NCBI RefSeq assembly: GCF_031451695.1
Contig: NZ_JARWAM010000012.1
Span: forward strand, 77,015 to 141,014
Length of the DNA stretch: 64,000 bases
Direction: 5' to 3'
Source: Franzmannia qiaohouensis
GTDB taxonomy: Bacteria > Pseudomonadota > Gammaproteobacteria > Pseudomonadales > Halomonadaceae
Made by a program: the position numbers and the translations under genes
Notes under the pieces: model-generated
The model's input: the letters and a program-made list of their open reading frames with translations, nothing else
What the model was told of the DNA's origin: nothing
Database searches by the model: none
Part shown: positions 8,564-17,362 of the stretch, piece by piece
Position numbering within the stretch: position 1 is the first letter of the stretch
Layout of the letters: each line of letters starts with the position of its first letter

Positions 8564-10497
8564 TGTCACACCAGTCCGCACTCATCGCCGACGACATCGA
8601 GTCCTACCTCAAGGAACACGAGAACAAGGACCTGCTGCGCTTCATCACCTGCGGCAGCGTCGACGACGGCAAGTCGACCCTGATCGGGCGCCTGCTGCAC
8701 GACTCCAAGATGATCTACGAGGACCAGCTGGCGGCAATCACCCAGGCCTCGAAGACCAGCGGCACCACCGGCGACGCCGTCGACCTGGCGCTGCTGGTCG
8801 ACGGCCTGCAGTCGGAGCGCGAGCAGGGCATCACCATCGATGTGGCCTATCGCTTCTTCTCCACCGACAAGCGCAAGTTCATCATCGCCGACACCCCGGG
8901 CCACGAGCAGTACACCCGCAACATGGCCACCGGCGCCTCCACGGCGAGCCTGGCGGTGATTCTGATCGACGCCCGCTACGGCGTGCAGACCCAGACCCGC
9001 CGGCACAGCTTCATCGCCGACCTGCTGGGCATCCAGCACCTGGTGATCGCCATCAACAAGATGGACCTGGTCGAGTTCTCCGAAGCGCGCTACGACGAGA
9101 TCGTCGCGCAGTACCAGGAGGTCGCCGCCAAGCTGCACGCCCCGGACATCCGCTTCATCCCGCTCTCGGCGCTGAACGGCGACAACGTCGTCGACGCCAG
9201 CCAGCACACCCCCTGGTACCGCGACGCCAGCGGCGCCCCCGGCGCCACGCTGCTGCAGCTGCTCGAAAGCGTCGAGATCACCCACGACCAGAATCTCAGC
9301 GACCTGCGCTTCCCGGTGCAGTACGTCAACCGCCCCAACCTCGACTTCCGCGGCTACTGCGGCACCCTGGCCGCCGGCATCCTGCGCCCCGGGCAAGCGG
9401 TCAAGGCACTGCCCTCGGGCAAGACCAGCAGCGTCGAGCGCATCGTCACCTACGACGGCGATCTTGACGTCGCCTATCCCGGCCAGGCCATCACCCTCAC
9501 GCTCAAGGATGAGATCGACATCTCCCGCGGCGACTGGCTGGTGGGCGGCGATGCCGAAGTCCCGCTGGTGGTCGGCTTCGAGGCCGACATCGTCTGGATG
9601 CACGACACCGCGCTTGAGCCCGGCAAGCTCTACGACCTCAAGCTTGCCACCCGCGACCTGGCCGGCAAGGTCACCGCCATTGACTACCAGATCGACGTCA
9701 ACACCCTCGAGCACCGCCACGCCGAGCACCTCGACCTCAACAGCATCGCCCGCTGCAGCGTCGAGCTCACCGCCCCCGTGCCGGTGGACGACTACCGCAA
9801 GAGCCCCGGCACCGGCAGCTTCATCGTCATCGACCGACTGACCAACGTCACCGTCGGCGCCGGCATGATCCACCAACCCACCGACAGCGAAACGCCCTAC
9901 GAGTACCGCGCCCACGACAGCAAGGCCAACGTTGTCTGGAACCGCACCAGCGTCACCCAGGCCATGCGCGAGCAGCTCAACGGCCACGCCGGCAAGTGCA
10001 TCTGGTTCACCGGGCTCTCCGGCTCCGGCAAGTCCACCCTCGCCAACGCCCTGGAGATCGAACTCAACCGCCGCGGCTACCACACCATGCTGCTGGACGG
10101 CGACAACGTCCGCCACGGCCTGTGCAAGGACCTCGGCATGGGCGAAGAGGACCGCGGCGAAAACATTCGCCGGGTGGGCGAGGTCGCGCGGCTATTCGCC
10201 GAAGCCGGCATCATCGTCATCACCGCCTTTATCTCGCCGTTCCGCAAAGACCGCGACGCGGTGCGCGCCCTGTTCGACCAGGACGCCTTCATCGAAGTGC
10301 ACGTCGACACCCCGCTGGACGTCTGCGAGCAGCGCGACCCCAAGGGCCTGTACCAGAAGGCGCGGGAAGGTAAGATCAAGGACTTTACCGGGATTGATAG
10401 TCCGTATGAGCCGCCGGTACACGGTGAAATAGTACTCAAAACAATGTCCGACAATGAACAAGCATTAATTTCTAAAGTCGTTAAGCACGTGTTGTGA
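8563..10497 (+). CDS. cysNC: Bifunctional sulfate adenylyltransferase subunit 1 / APS kinase
   Basis: A 644-residue fusion. Residues 1 to about 430 are the CysN GTPase (GSVDDGKSTLIGRL, DTPGHEQY, INKMDLV) that drives ATP sulfurylase. Residues from about 470 on are the CysC kinase with P-loop GLSGSGKST near residue 485, which phosphorylates APS to PAPS. The start at 8563 is chosen because the protein begins MSHQSALIADDIESYL like other CysN proteins; the longer frame only adds cysD-overlapping residues. Up to about base 10370 the gene is strongly GC-rich, but the last roughly 125 bases (from KIKDFTGID to the stop) are AT-rich like the downstream genes, so the 3' end appears recombinant. The stop overlaps a GTG of the next frame. 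Confidence 0.96.
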   Translation: MSHQSALIADDIESYLKEHENKDLLRFITCGSVDDGKSTLIGRLLHDSKMIYEDQLAAITQASKTSGTTGDAVDLALLVDGLQSEREQGITIDVAYRFFSTDKRKFIIADTPGHEQYTRNMATGASTASLAVILIDARYGVQTQTRRHSFIADLLGIQHLVIAINKMDLVEFSEARYDEIVAQYQEVAAKLHAPDIRFIPLSALNGDNVVDASQHTPWYRDASGAPGATLLQLLESVEITHDQNLSDLRFPVQYVNRPNLDFRGYCGTLAAGILRPGQAVKALPSGKTSSVERIVTYDGDLDVAYPGQAITLTLKDEIDISRGDWLVGGDAEVPLVVGFEADIVWMHDTALEPGKLYDLKLATRDLAGKVTAIDYQIDVNTLEHRHAEHLDLNSIARCSVELTAPVPVDDYRKSPGTGSFIVIDRLTNVTVGAGMIHQPTDSETPYEYRAHDSKANVVWNRTSVTQAMREQLNGHAGKCIWFTGLSGSGKSTLANALEIELNRRGYHTMLLDGDNVRHGLCKDLGMGEEDRGENIRRVGEVARLFAEAGIIVITAFISPFRKDRDAVRALFDQDAFIEVHVDTPLDVCEQRDPKGLYQKAREGKIKDFTGIDSPYEPPVHGEIVLKTMSDNEQALISKVVKHVL

Positions 10498-10532
10498 GCG
10501 TCGCGATCACCTTAGCTAGTGGAAATCATGCT

Positions 10533-11453
10533 ATGTTTTCAGTGATAATTCCCGTACATAATAAGAAAGAGCATGTCGTTGCTGCGATTGAGTCTGTACT
10601 CGCACAAACCTACGATGGCTATGAACTGATTTTGATTGATGATTGCTCTACCGACGGTAGTGCCGAGCTGCTGCGTCCTTATGAATCGGATAGGGTAAGA
10701 ATATTTAAGCGCGACACACCAGGTCCTGGGGGGTACGCAGCGAGAAATTTGGGTGTAGAAAAATCAAATAATAAGTGGGTAACTTTCCTCGATGCGGATG
10801 ATGTTTGGTACTCTAATCATCTGCAAGCAGCTCATGATCTCATTGAAAAATATGAAGAAGTGGATTTTTTTAGTTTCTCGAGAGATAAGATATTCCGGGG
10901 TGAGAAAAGTGGTTTCTTCCATCCCCGGGAAGAGCAAATAGACCGTGATACAGCATTGGCAAGATTTTCCCGTAGAGATATATTTCACACCAATGCGGTT
11001 GCCATTAAAAGAGAGCTCTTCATAGAAGCGGGAGGGTTTCCAGCAGGCCAATGTAAGCGAGGCGGAGATAGTGACCTTTGGCTAAGGCTTTTACTGAAAT
11101 GTGGCTCCATCGTTGTATCACCGGTGGTGACGTCATGCTATGCACTGGATAATAGTGGGGTTATATACGGCAAGTCAAAGGTGGAAAGGCAGCATCCGGT
11201 CCAGAAGACTGTCATTGATTTCATAAAAAACAATCCCGACAGCAAAGTCAAGAGCCGGCTTAAAAAGCTCTCTAATAGAAAGAATATTTCCTGGCTAGCT
11301 GCACGAAAGCGAAGTGGCGATTTTTCTCTTTCCGAATTGAGTGTTATCTATTATTCATGTCTAGACTTGGCCGGGGTTAAGCAATTGTTGAAGCTTATCG
11401 TGCCGCTTCCTGTCACGAAGTTCACGGCCAGCATCAGGAAGACGCCAACATGA
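10533..11453 (+). CDS. GT2-family glycosyltransferase
   Basis: The protein begins MFSVIIPVHNKKEHVVAAIES, the classic GT2 opening, followed by LILIDDCSTDGS and FLDADDVWY (metal-binding DxD). It transfers a sugar from a nucleotide donor to the lipid-linked repeat unit. I chose the ATG at 10533 because the GT2 core starts there; an in-frame GTG at 10494, overlapping the cysNC stop, would add 13 residues and would make the gene translationally coupled. The 3' end overlaps the next glycosyltransferase gene by 4 bp. AT-rich. Confidence 0.88.
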   Translation: MFSVIIPVHNKKEHVVAAIESVLAQTYDGYELILIDDCSTDGSAELLRPYESDRVRIFKRDTPGPGGYAARNLGVEKSNNKWVTFLDADDVWYSNHLQAAHDLIEKYEEVDFFSFSRDKIFRGEKSGFFHPREEQIDRDTALARFSRRDIFHTNAVAIKRELFIEAGGFPAGQCKRGGDSDLWLRLLLKCGSIVVSPVVTSCYALDNSGVIYGKSKVERQHPVQKTVIDFIKNNPDSKVKSRLKKLSNRKNISWLAARKRSGDFSLSELSVIYYSCLDLAGVKQLLKLIVPLPVTKFTASIRKTPT

Positions 11454-12595
11454 AGATAATGTTTGTGTGCTCCTCGTTTGGCGGTGGCGGTGCCGAGAAA
11501 GTAGCGGTTAAATTATCGAGTGCTCTTGCAGATTTAGGTCACGATATTGTTTATCTATATTGGCGGTCTAAAAAAGGGCAGGAGTACGAGGTAGATGACG
11601 CTGTTTCGTTAAAAAAGATTTCAGCTAGTAATCCAGTGTCACGCGCGTGGGCTGTTAGCAGGGCGATTAAAGCAGAGCGTCCGGATGCTGTGCTCTCCTT
11701 TACTGATATACCTAATATAATCACATATTTTGGATGCCTGCTGTCACGGCCTTATAAGTGCCTACGTGTGCCTAATGTAAGAATCGACGTGTCGGAGAAA
11801 TACCGTAATTTAAAAATGACACCGTTGATCAGAGTGCTTTCTTTTCTGCATGGTTTATCATGCAAGAGCGCGCCGATGGTGCTTGTGAATTCGGAGGACT
11901 CAGGTGCGTCGCTTTGCAAGTACTATCAGATCAATGAAAAGAAAGTGCACTGTATTTACAATCCCGTGTTCGATAAGCTTCCTGTTTCCCCCACTGGGTT
12001 GGAATATTCAAACAGTGCAGGCAAACAGCGCATCAAGGCGGTCAACATAGGAAGGCTGACAAAAGCTAAAGACCAACGGATGCTGGTGCTGACAATCGAT
12101 CATGCTGTTCGTGAGCTGGGTATCGATATAGAGCTGGATATATATGGCGAAGGTGATCTTGAGAATGAGCTTAAGAGCGAAATAGCGAGTCGGGACCTGA
12201 CAGGTCGTGTCTTTTTGAAAGCTTTTGATCCAGATATAGAAAAGAAAATAAAAAATTATCATCTATTCCTTTTTTCGTCACGCTGGGAGGGGTTACCTAA
12301 TGCGCTGATTGAGGCCTTGGGTAGCGGTGTGGAAGTGGTTTCGACAGACTGTCCCAGCGGCCCGAGGGAGATACTCGGCGATGGTAAGTTTGGCAACCTC
12401 GTAGACATCGGCAACTATCAACAAATGGCTGAGGCGATCGCGCGTATTTTTCCGGAAGGCAGTTATATTGCATCCAATGACACAAGTGCCAGAAAAATGA
12501 GTGATGATCTTAGCAAACACCTTGAGAAATTCACTATACCATTTGTGACAGCGCAGTATGCCCAGCTGGTTTCAAGGAAGATAAATGAACAGTAA
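11450..12595 (+). CDS. GT4-family glycosyltransferase
   Basis: A 381-residue GT-B fold transferase. The N-terminal domain starts MKIMFVCSSFGGGGAEKVAVKL with the glycine-rich acceptor loop. The C-terminal donor domain includes VNIGRLTKAKDQRMLV and SSRWEGLPNALIEALGSGVEVVSTDCPSGPREIL, the E-x7-E type motif of GT4 enzymes such as PssH or WbnH-like retaining transferases. It overlaps the preceding GT2 gene by 4 bp and the sulfotransferase gene by 11 bp. Confidence 0.9.
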   Translation: MKIMFVCSSFGGGGAEKVAVKLSSALADLGHDIVYLYWRSKKGQEYEVDDAVSLKKISASNPVSRAWAVSRAIKAERPDAVLSFTDIPNIITYFGCLLSRPYKCLRVPNVRIDVSEKYRNLKMTPLIRVLSFLHGLSCKSAPMVLVNSEDSGASLCKYYQINEKKVHCIYNPVFDKLPVSPTGLEYSNSAGKQRIKAVNIGRLTKAKDQRMLVLTIDHAVRELGIDIELDIYGEGDLENELKSEIASRDLTGRVFLKAFDPDIEKKIKNYHLFLFSSRWEGLPNALIEALGSGVEVVSTDCPSGPREILGDGKFGNLVDIGNYQQMAEAIARIFPEGSYIASNDTSARKMSDDLSKHLEKFTIPFVTAQYAQLVSRKINEQ

Positions 12596-13229
12596 AGACA
12601 TCAAGCACAAGATAAACCTGTATAGACGCTACTCGTACTGGAAAAAGAATGGTTGTATTTACATACACATTCCCAAAGCTGCCGGTACTAGCTTGAACAA
12701 GGCTATATATGGACGAACGTTAGGCCACTATACCGCTAGTGAGATCCAATCGCACTTTCCCAAGCTATTTGGTAAATCGTTTGTTTTTTCGTTTGTCAGA
12801 AATCCATGGGATCGTGTTCTATCGGCTTACCGTTTTGCAAAAGTAGGCAAAACTAATAGCATGGGGATGTATCGCCCAGAGCAGTATAAGATTCCCGAGT
12901 TTGACAGCTTCGAGCGTTTTCTTTTTGAGTGGCTGGCTAAGCAGGAACTGCCCAAGGTGGATTTTGTTTTTCAGCCGCAGAGCAAATTCATCGTTGATAT
13001 GCATGGCCGGCTTTTGACCGATTATGTAGGCAAGGTTGAGTATCTTGACGCGGACATAAAGCATGTCGAAGGTAAGCTTGATAAAAAAATCAATGTCGGC
13101 CGCGAGAATACCACATCAGATCGTGCCGATTATCGTGATGACTATGTCAACAATGATATGATCGAGCTGGTCAGGTCTCTTTATCAGGACGATGCAGATC
13201 GGTTCGAATATGACTTCGACAAGAGTTGA
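12585..13229 (+). CDS. Sulfotransferase family 2 protein (PAPS-dependent)
   Basis: A 214-residue protein with CIYIHIPKAAGTSLNKAIYG near residues 25-44, the 5'-phosphosulfate-binding loop, and FVRNPWDRVLSAY, the 3'-phosphate-binding segment of carbohydrate sulfotransferases. A conserved histidine-containing motif of the family (here HIPKAAG) is present. It should transfer sulfate from PAPS to a sugar hydroxyl. PAPS is made by the cysD-cysNC pair about 2 kb upstream in the same operon. No transmembrane anchor is evident, so it would act in the cytoplasm on nucleotide sugars or the lipid-linked unit. Confidence 0.88.
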   Translation: MNSKDIKHKINLYRRYSYWKKNGCIYIHIPKAAGTSLNKAIYGRTLGHYTASEIQSHFPKLFGKSFVFSFVRNPWDRVLSAYRFAKVGKTNSMGMYRPEQYKIPEFDSFERFLFEWLAKQELPKVDFVFQPQSKFIVDMHGRLLTDYVGKVEYLDADIKHVEGKLDKKINVGRENTTSDRADYRDDYVNNDMIELVRSLYQDDADRFEYDFDKS

Positions 13230-13232
13230 TTT

Positions 13233-14315
13233 ATGAGAATTCTTCACATTATCTCTTCTGCAGCTGCGGGTGGAGCTGAAATTTATGTTAGAGATCTTTC
13301 GGTTGAGATGGTCAAGGCTGGACATGAGGTGTTTATTCTTTTTCTAGACAGAGCCTCGGAAGCAGGAAGGGATGGTGGTTTTGAAGCTGGCTTTTTAAAT
13401 GAAATTGAAAGCCATGGCATCGAGTATGACTTTATTGGCAAGGATGCTCGAAAGAGGCCGTGGCGCGGTGTCAGGAAAATCAATCAGGTGGCTGATAGAT
13501 TTTCCCCGGATGTTGTGCACTGTCACTTGTATTATGCTGCCATTTTTTCGCTCTTCGTGAAAAATGCAAAAGTCGTTTACACCCATCACAATATTCGCCT
13601 TGGTGCTAAATCGATAATTTACAAGCTGCTGGACATGAAAGTTTCCAGGTATATAGGTATCTGTCTAGCTTGCAAGAAGCTTCTAGAAGGTGTTTCTCGT
13701 AAGAAGGTCGAAAGAATCGATAATGGCGTGACACCGGAGCGCATTCAAAGACGTATACGAGGTGGTGAGCACTCGGCTGATGATATAGTGCAGTTAATCA
13801 GTGTCGGAAGATTGTCTGATCAAAAAAACCTGTCGCTGATGATATCTTCACTAGCCAAATTAACCGACGCCCGTTATCACTTGAAAATAGCCGGTGAAGG
13901 CGGGCTACGCGAAAGTTTGGAGCAGTTGGTGCGGGAAAAAGGGCTATCAGACCGTGTGGAGTTTCTGGGTAATGTTAGCAATGTAGATGAGCTGCTTTAC
14001 GATGCCGATGTCTTTGTCATGTCATCTGCCTGGGAGGGGCTACCGATTGCCCAGATAGAAGCGACTCTCAGTGGGCTTCCGGTTGTAGTGACCAACGTCG
14101 GAGGGTGTGCTGAAATCGTGCACAAAGCATGTAATGGCATTGTTGTCGACGAGTTGGATGAAGAGGGGTATGCTGCAGCATTACAAAAAATGCTGACGAA
14201 TAGTGAGTTGCGCCATTTGCTCTCCCGCAACGCGCTTGATTACTCGGGTGATTACTTGATTAAAACTTCTGCCGATAAGCATATTGCCTTATACCAAGAA
14301 GCTATAACGGTCTGA
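13233..14315 (+). CDS. GT4-family glycosyltransferase
   Basis: A 360-residue GT-B enzyme. The start is MRILHIISSAAAGGAEIYVRDL, and a DVVHCHLYYAAIFS strand-helix follows. The donor-binding half has SVGRLSDQKNLSLMI, KIAGEGGLRESLEQL and SSAWEGLPIAQIEATLSGLPVVVTNVGG, including the two spaced glutamates of retaining GT4 enzymes. Only 3 bp separate it from the sulfotransferase gene. Linkage formed cannot be predicted. Confidence 0.9.
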   Translation: MRILHIISSAAAGGAEIYVRDLSVEMVKAGHEVFILFLDRASEAGRDGGFEAGFLNEIESHGIEYDFIGKDARKRPWRGVRKINQVADRFSPDVVHCHLYYAAIFSLFVKNAKVVYTHHNIRLGAKSIIYKLLDMKVSRYIGICLACKKLLEGVSRKKVERIDNGVTPERIQRRIRGGEHSADDIVQLISVGRLSDQKNLSLMISSLAKLTDARYHLKIAGEGGLRESLEQLVREKGLSDRVEFLGNVSNVDELLYDADVFVMSSAWEGLPIAQIEATLSGLPVVVTNVGGCAEIVHKACNGIVVDELDEEGYAAALQKMLTNSELRHLLSRNALDYSGDYLIKTSADKHIALYQEAITV

Positions 14316-14339
14316 CACTGGCCCTTTGACGAGACATAT

Positions 14340-15581
14340 ATGATACCGGCACTTTTTGTTGTTGTGATGCTTGCGCTGTCATTCGTTTTTTGCTTGATGG
14401 TGTCCATGAAGCATCGTTGGCTGCTATGGCCTATCATGGTTGGCTTTGCGTTTCGGGCTTTATTGATGGTGCTTGACTACTACGGTATCTTTTCTCCTCC
14501 TGGGGCGGAGGGCGATGCTGTCGTTTTCACCAGAACAGCATATCAATGGTCTTTGCTGGACTGGGATCGTCTGTTTAACACTTTCAACTATAGTGCTTCT
14601 TACGTATACAGTACTATTGGCGCGGTTTTTCTAAAGGCATTTGGTTATAATCACTTCGTATTGCCTGTGCTGAATTTCCTGGCAGGCTTGATAGGGATAT
14701 TTCTCACCGGCATCATGGCGTACCGCTTGTGGGGTAGGAAGCCCGCAATCATCAGTGCCTATATCATGGCACTGTTTCCTTTTGCAGCATTCAACTCGGT
14801 GATAGCACTACGCGAAGAGTTTTCCATCGTCGTTTTTCTACTGGGCGTATATTTCTTCCTTAACTGGGTGTCTGGTAAAGGGACTATCTGGATATTTGCA
14901 GCCTTCTCCATGTTTGCCGTGGCGCTGATGATTCACCCGGGATGGATTGGGGCCATGGTGGGTATTGCCTTGTACTTGGGATACTTTTCGTTCAGAACAC
15001 TGGTGTCGTCGATCAAGGGCGGGGCGACGACTCGTCAAGTGGCCAGCAAGTTCTTCTCTGCTGTGGCGCTTTTCGCCGTGGCCATGCTGATTGTCGTAGG
15101 TAGCGGTGGTATCAACTTGGCTAAAGGGATCACCATCGGAGGGGATGATGACGACGGGGGCGTAGAGGAGCTCATCGAGTCTCGTTTCCAGAGGGAGGGC
15201 CGTGGTGGTTCGGCGTATCCTAGCTTTGTTGCACGAGGTAATCCCTATGCCCAGCCGTGGCTGATCCCCATGCGGGTGGCCTACTTCACGTTCTCACCCT
15301 TTCCTTGGGATTTACGTAGCCCGCGTCAATTGATGGGTGTCTTGGCCTCGGGCATGTACATGTTTCTTGCTTGGCGCCTATATAAGGGCTGGCATCGAGT
15401 CAGGCGCAAGGAGGAGTGTCTTGCGCTGATGTTCATGGCGGGCGCATTGATCTTCGTATTCGCTATCGGGGTGACCAATATCGGCACGGCTATTAGGCAT
15501 CGGACGAAATTCCTGGCTCTCTGCACGCTGCTGGCCGCTTCGTCCTTCGATAGATTATCCATCCGTTTGAGAAGGCATTGA
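14340..15581 (+). CDS. Polymerase-like polytopic membrane protein (Wzy candidate)
   Basis: A 413-residue protein with about ten hydrophobic segments and a large hydrophilic loop (about residues 265-305) rich in Asp and Gly. A motif near the N-terminal third, GDAVVFTRTAYQW, lies in a periplasmic-loop position as in dolichyl-phosphate-mannose-transferase-like or EpsG-like proteins. In context it is the best candidate for the repeat-unit polymerase. Wzy proteins have little sequence conservation, so this is a topology and context call. It is the last clearly AT-rich gene before composition shifts toward GC-rich sequence. Confidence 0.6.
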   Translation: MIPALFVVVMLALSFVFCLMVSMKHRWLLWPIMVGFAFRALLMVLDYYGIFSPPGAEGDAVVFTRTAYQWSLLDWDRLFNTFNYSASYVYSTIGAVFLKAFGYNHFVLPVLNFLAGLIGIFLTGIMAYRLWGRKPAIISAYIMALFPFAAFNSVIALREEFSIVVFLLGVYFFLNWVSGKGTIWIFAAFSMFAVALMIHPGWIGAMVGIALYLGYFSFRTLVSSIKGGATTRQVASKFFSAVALFAVAMLIVVGSGGINLAKGITIGGDDDDGGVEELIESRFQREGRGGSAYPSFVARGNPYAQPWLIPMRVAYFTFSPFPWDLRSPRQLMGVLASGMYMFLAWRLYKGWHRVRRKEECLALMFMAGALIFVFAIGVTNIGTAIRHRTKFLALCTLLAASSFDRLSIRLRRH

Positions 15582-15584
15582 TTC

Positions 15585-16697
15585 GTGGATTTATTGATCA
15601 TCGCAGGGAATGCGCGCTCCCTGATCGCCAACCGTGGGGACCTGGTAAAAGAGATGCAGGCACGAGGGCTGGTCGTGGCGGCGGCGGTGCCCACCGCCGA
15701 CTACCTGCCTGAGGTCGAGGCGTTGGGCATCGAGATCCACCCGATCGAAATGGGGCGTACCGGCATCAATCCGCTACATGATATCAAGACGCTGTGGTCG
15801 CTTTATCGCCTGATCCGCCGGCTCAAGCCCAAGGCGGTATTCGGCTATACCATCAAGCCGGTTGTATACGGCAGCCTGGCGGCCAAGGCTGCGGGAGTGC
15901 CGCGCATCTACTCGATGATTACCGGTTTGGGCCATGTGTTCACGACTGACAGCCCCAAGAATCGTCGCTTGCAGAAAGTAGTGTCGTGGCTGTATCGAGC
16001 CGGCCTTGCCTGCAACCGCAAGGTGTTTTTCCAGAATCCCGATGACCTCCAGGAATTTACCGAGCGCGGCATCCTGCGCGATCCCGGCAAGGCCGTGCGC
16101 ACCTACGGGTCAGGGGTGGATATGCAGCGCTTTACCGCCACCCCACTGCCGGAAGGGGATTTGACGTTCCTGTTCATCGGGCGGCTGTTGACCGAGAAAG
16201 GCGTGGCAGAGTTCTGCGAGGCAGCTGGCCAGTTGCGTACCGAATACCCCGCGACGCGTTTTATTGCGGTCGGCCCGCACGACCCCAACCTGCCACACTC
16301 CTGCTCTGTCGAAGACCTCGAACGCTGGAAGCAGGAGGCGTGCGTGGAGTTCATCGGCGGCGTGTCAGACGTTCGGCCGTGGATAGCGCAGTGCTCCGTG
16401 TTCGTGCTGCCCTCGTATCGCGAGGGGACGCCACGCTCGGTGCTCGAGGCGATGAGCATGCGGCGGCCAATCATCACCAGCGATGCGCCGGGCTGTCGGG
16501 AGACGGTGGAAGATGGTGTAAACGGCTTTCTGGTCGCGCCACGCACCAGTGGGCCCTTGCTGGAGGCGATGCGACGCTTCGTCGAGGAGCCAGCGCTGGT
16601 GCCGCAGATGGCCGAGGCGTCCTGGACACTGGTCGAGCGTCACTACGACGTTCGCAAGGTGAATAAAGTGATTCTAGAGGCAATGGAGTTGGCATGA
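15585..16697 (+). CDS. GT4-family glycosyltransferase
   Basis: A 370-residue GT-B transferase of the PglA/WbpT-like kind: LLIIAGNARSLIANRGDLVKEM, then FGYTIKPVVYGSLAAKAAGV and MITGLGHVF in the acceptor domain, and FIGRLLTEKGVAEFCEAA with LPSYREGTPRSVLEAMSMRRPIIT in the donor domain. The start is a GTG 3 bp after the previous stop; no ATG fits. The gene is GC-rich, unlike the AT-rich transferase genes before it. It overlaps the sugar-transferase gene by 4 bp, and proteins of this type often add the second sugar after that enzyme. Confidence 0.9.
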   Translation: MDLLIIAGNARSLIANRGDLVKEMQARGLVVAAAVPTADYLPEVEALGIEIHPIEMGRTGINPLHDIKTLWSLYRLIRRLKPKAVFGYTIKPVVYGSLAAKAAGVPRIYSMITGLGHVFTTDSPKNRRLQKVVSWLYRAGLACNRKVFFQNPDDLQEFTERGILRDPGKAVRTYGSGVDMQRFTATPLPEGDLTFLFIGRLLTEKGVAEFCEAAGQLRTEYPATRFIAVGPHDPNLPHSCSVEDLERWKQEACVEFIGGVSDVRPWIAQCSVFVLPSYREGTPRSVLEAMSMRRPIITSDAPGCRETVEDGVNGFLVAPRTSGPLLEAMRRFVEEPALVPQMAEASWTLVERHYDVRKVNKVILEAMELA

Positions 16698-17362
16698 GGG
16701 AAGGCATCAAACGACTTTTCGATGTGATTGCCAGCGGAGCGGGCTTGATCGTGCTGGCACCGCTGCTGCTGCTGGTCGCGGTGTGGATCAAGCTGGATAG
16801 CGCGGGGCCGGTGTTTTTCATGCAGCAGCGCGCCGGGCGCAATGAACGGCCGTTCAGCATCTTCAAGTTTCGTACCATGCAGCATCGTGCGCCGGAGAGC
16901 ATCGACCAGCATCAGGAGCAGGTGGTAAGCGCAGGGCACGACCCGCGAATTACCCGGGCCGGCCGTATCATTCGCGCCACCAGCCTCGATGAACTGCCGC
17001 AGCTTATCAATATCTTCAAGGGTGACATGAGCGTGGTCGGGCCTCGGCCGGTGCTGATGGAGCAGACCGAGGTGGTGCCGCCGGGATACAAATCGCGCTT
17101 CAGCGTGCGGCCAGGGCTGACCGGCCTTGCCCAGGTCAGAGGTCGGCGCAGCCTGGGCTGGCTGGAGCAGCTGGCCCACGATGCCGAGTACGTCGAGAAG
17201 CAGAGCCTGGCACTGGATCTCAAGATCCTGTTGCTGACGGTCAAGGTGGTGGTGATGGGCAGTGGAATCTATGGTGAGCCGGGGCTCAATTGGCGCACCT
17301 ATCGTGACCGGTTGAATGGGCAGCCGCCCAAGGACAGCGACGTTGAGGAGGCCATGCGATGA
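16694..17362 (+). CDS. Undecaprenyl-phosphate sugar-1-phosphate transferase
   Basis: A 222-residue PglC/WcaJ-family enzyme that starts repeat-unit synthesis by moving a sugar-1-phosphate from a UDP-sugar to undecaprenyl phosphate at the inner membrane. It is the short form with one N-terminal membrane segment (ASGAGLIVLAPLLLLVAVWI) and no extra four-helix domain. The catalytic core reads VFFMQQRAGRNERPFSIFKFRTM, LRATSLDELPQL-like sequence (RATSLDELPQLINIFKGDMSVVGPRP), and RPGLTGLAQV. It overlaps both neighbours by 4 bp. Confidence 0.93.
   Translation: MREGIKRLFDVIASGAGLIVLAPLLLLVAVWIKLDSAGPVFFMQQRAGRNERPFSIFKFRTMQHRAPESIDQHQEQVVSAGHDPRITRAGRIIRATSLDELPQLINIFKGDMSVVGPRPVLMEQTEVVPPGYKSRFSVRPGLTGLAQVRGRRSLGWLEQLAHDAEYVEKQSLALDLKILLLTVKVVVMGSGIYGEPGLNWRTYRDRLNGQPPKDSDVEEAMR

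Noticed and set aside
8566..10116. A 516-codon open frame opposite cysNC
   Set aside because: It is an antisense shadow of a complete CysN-CysC fusion.
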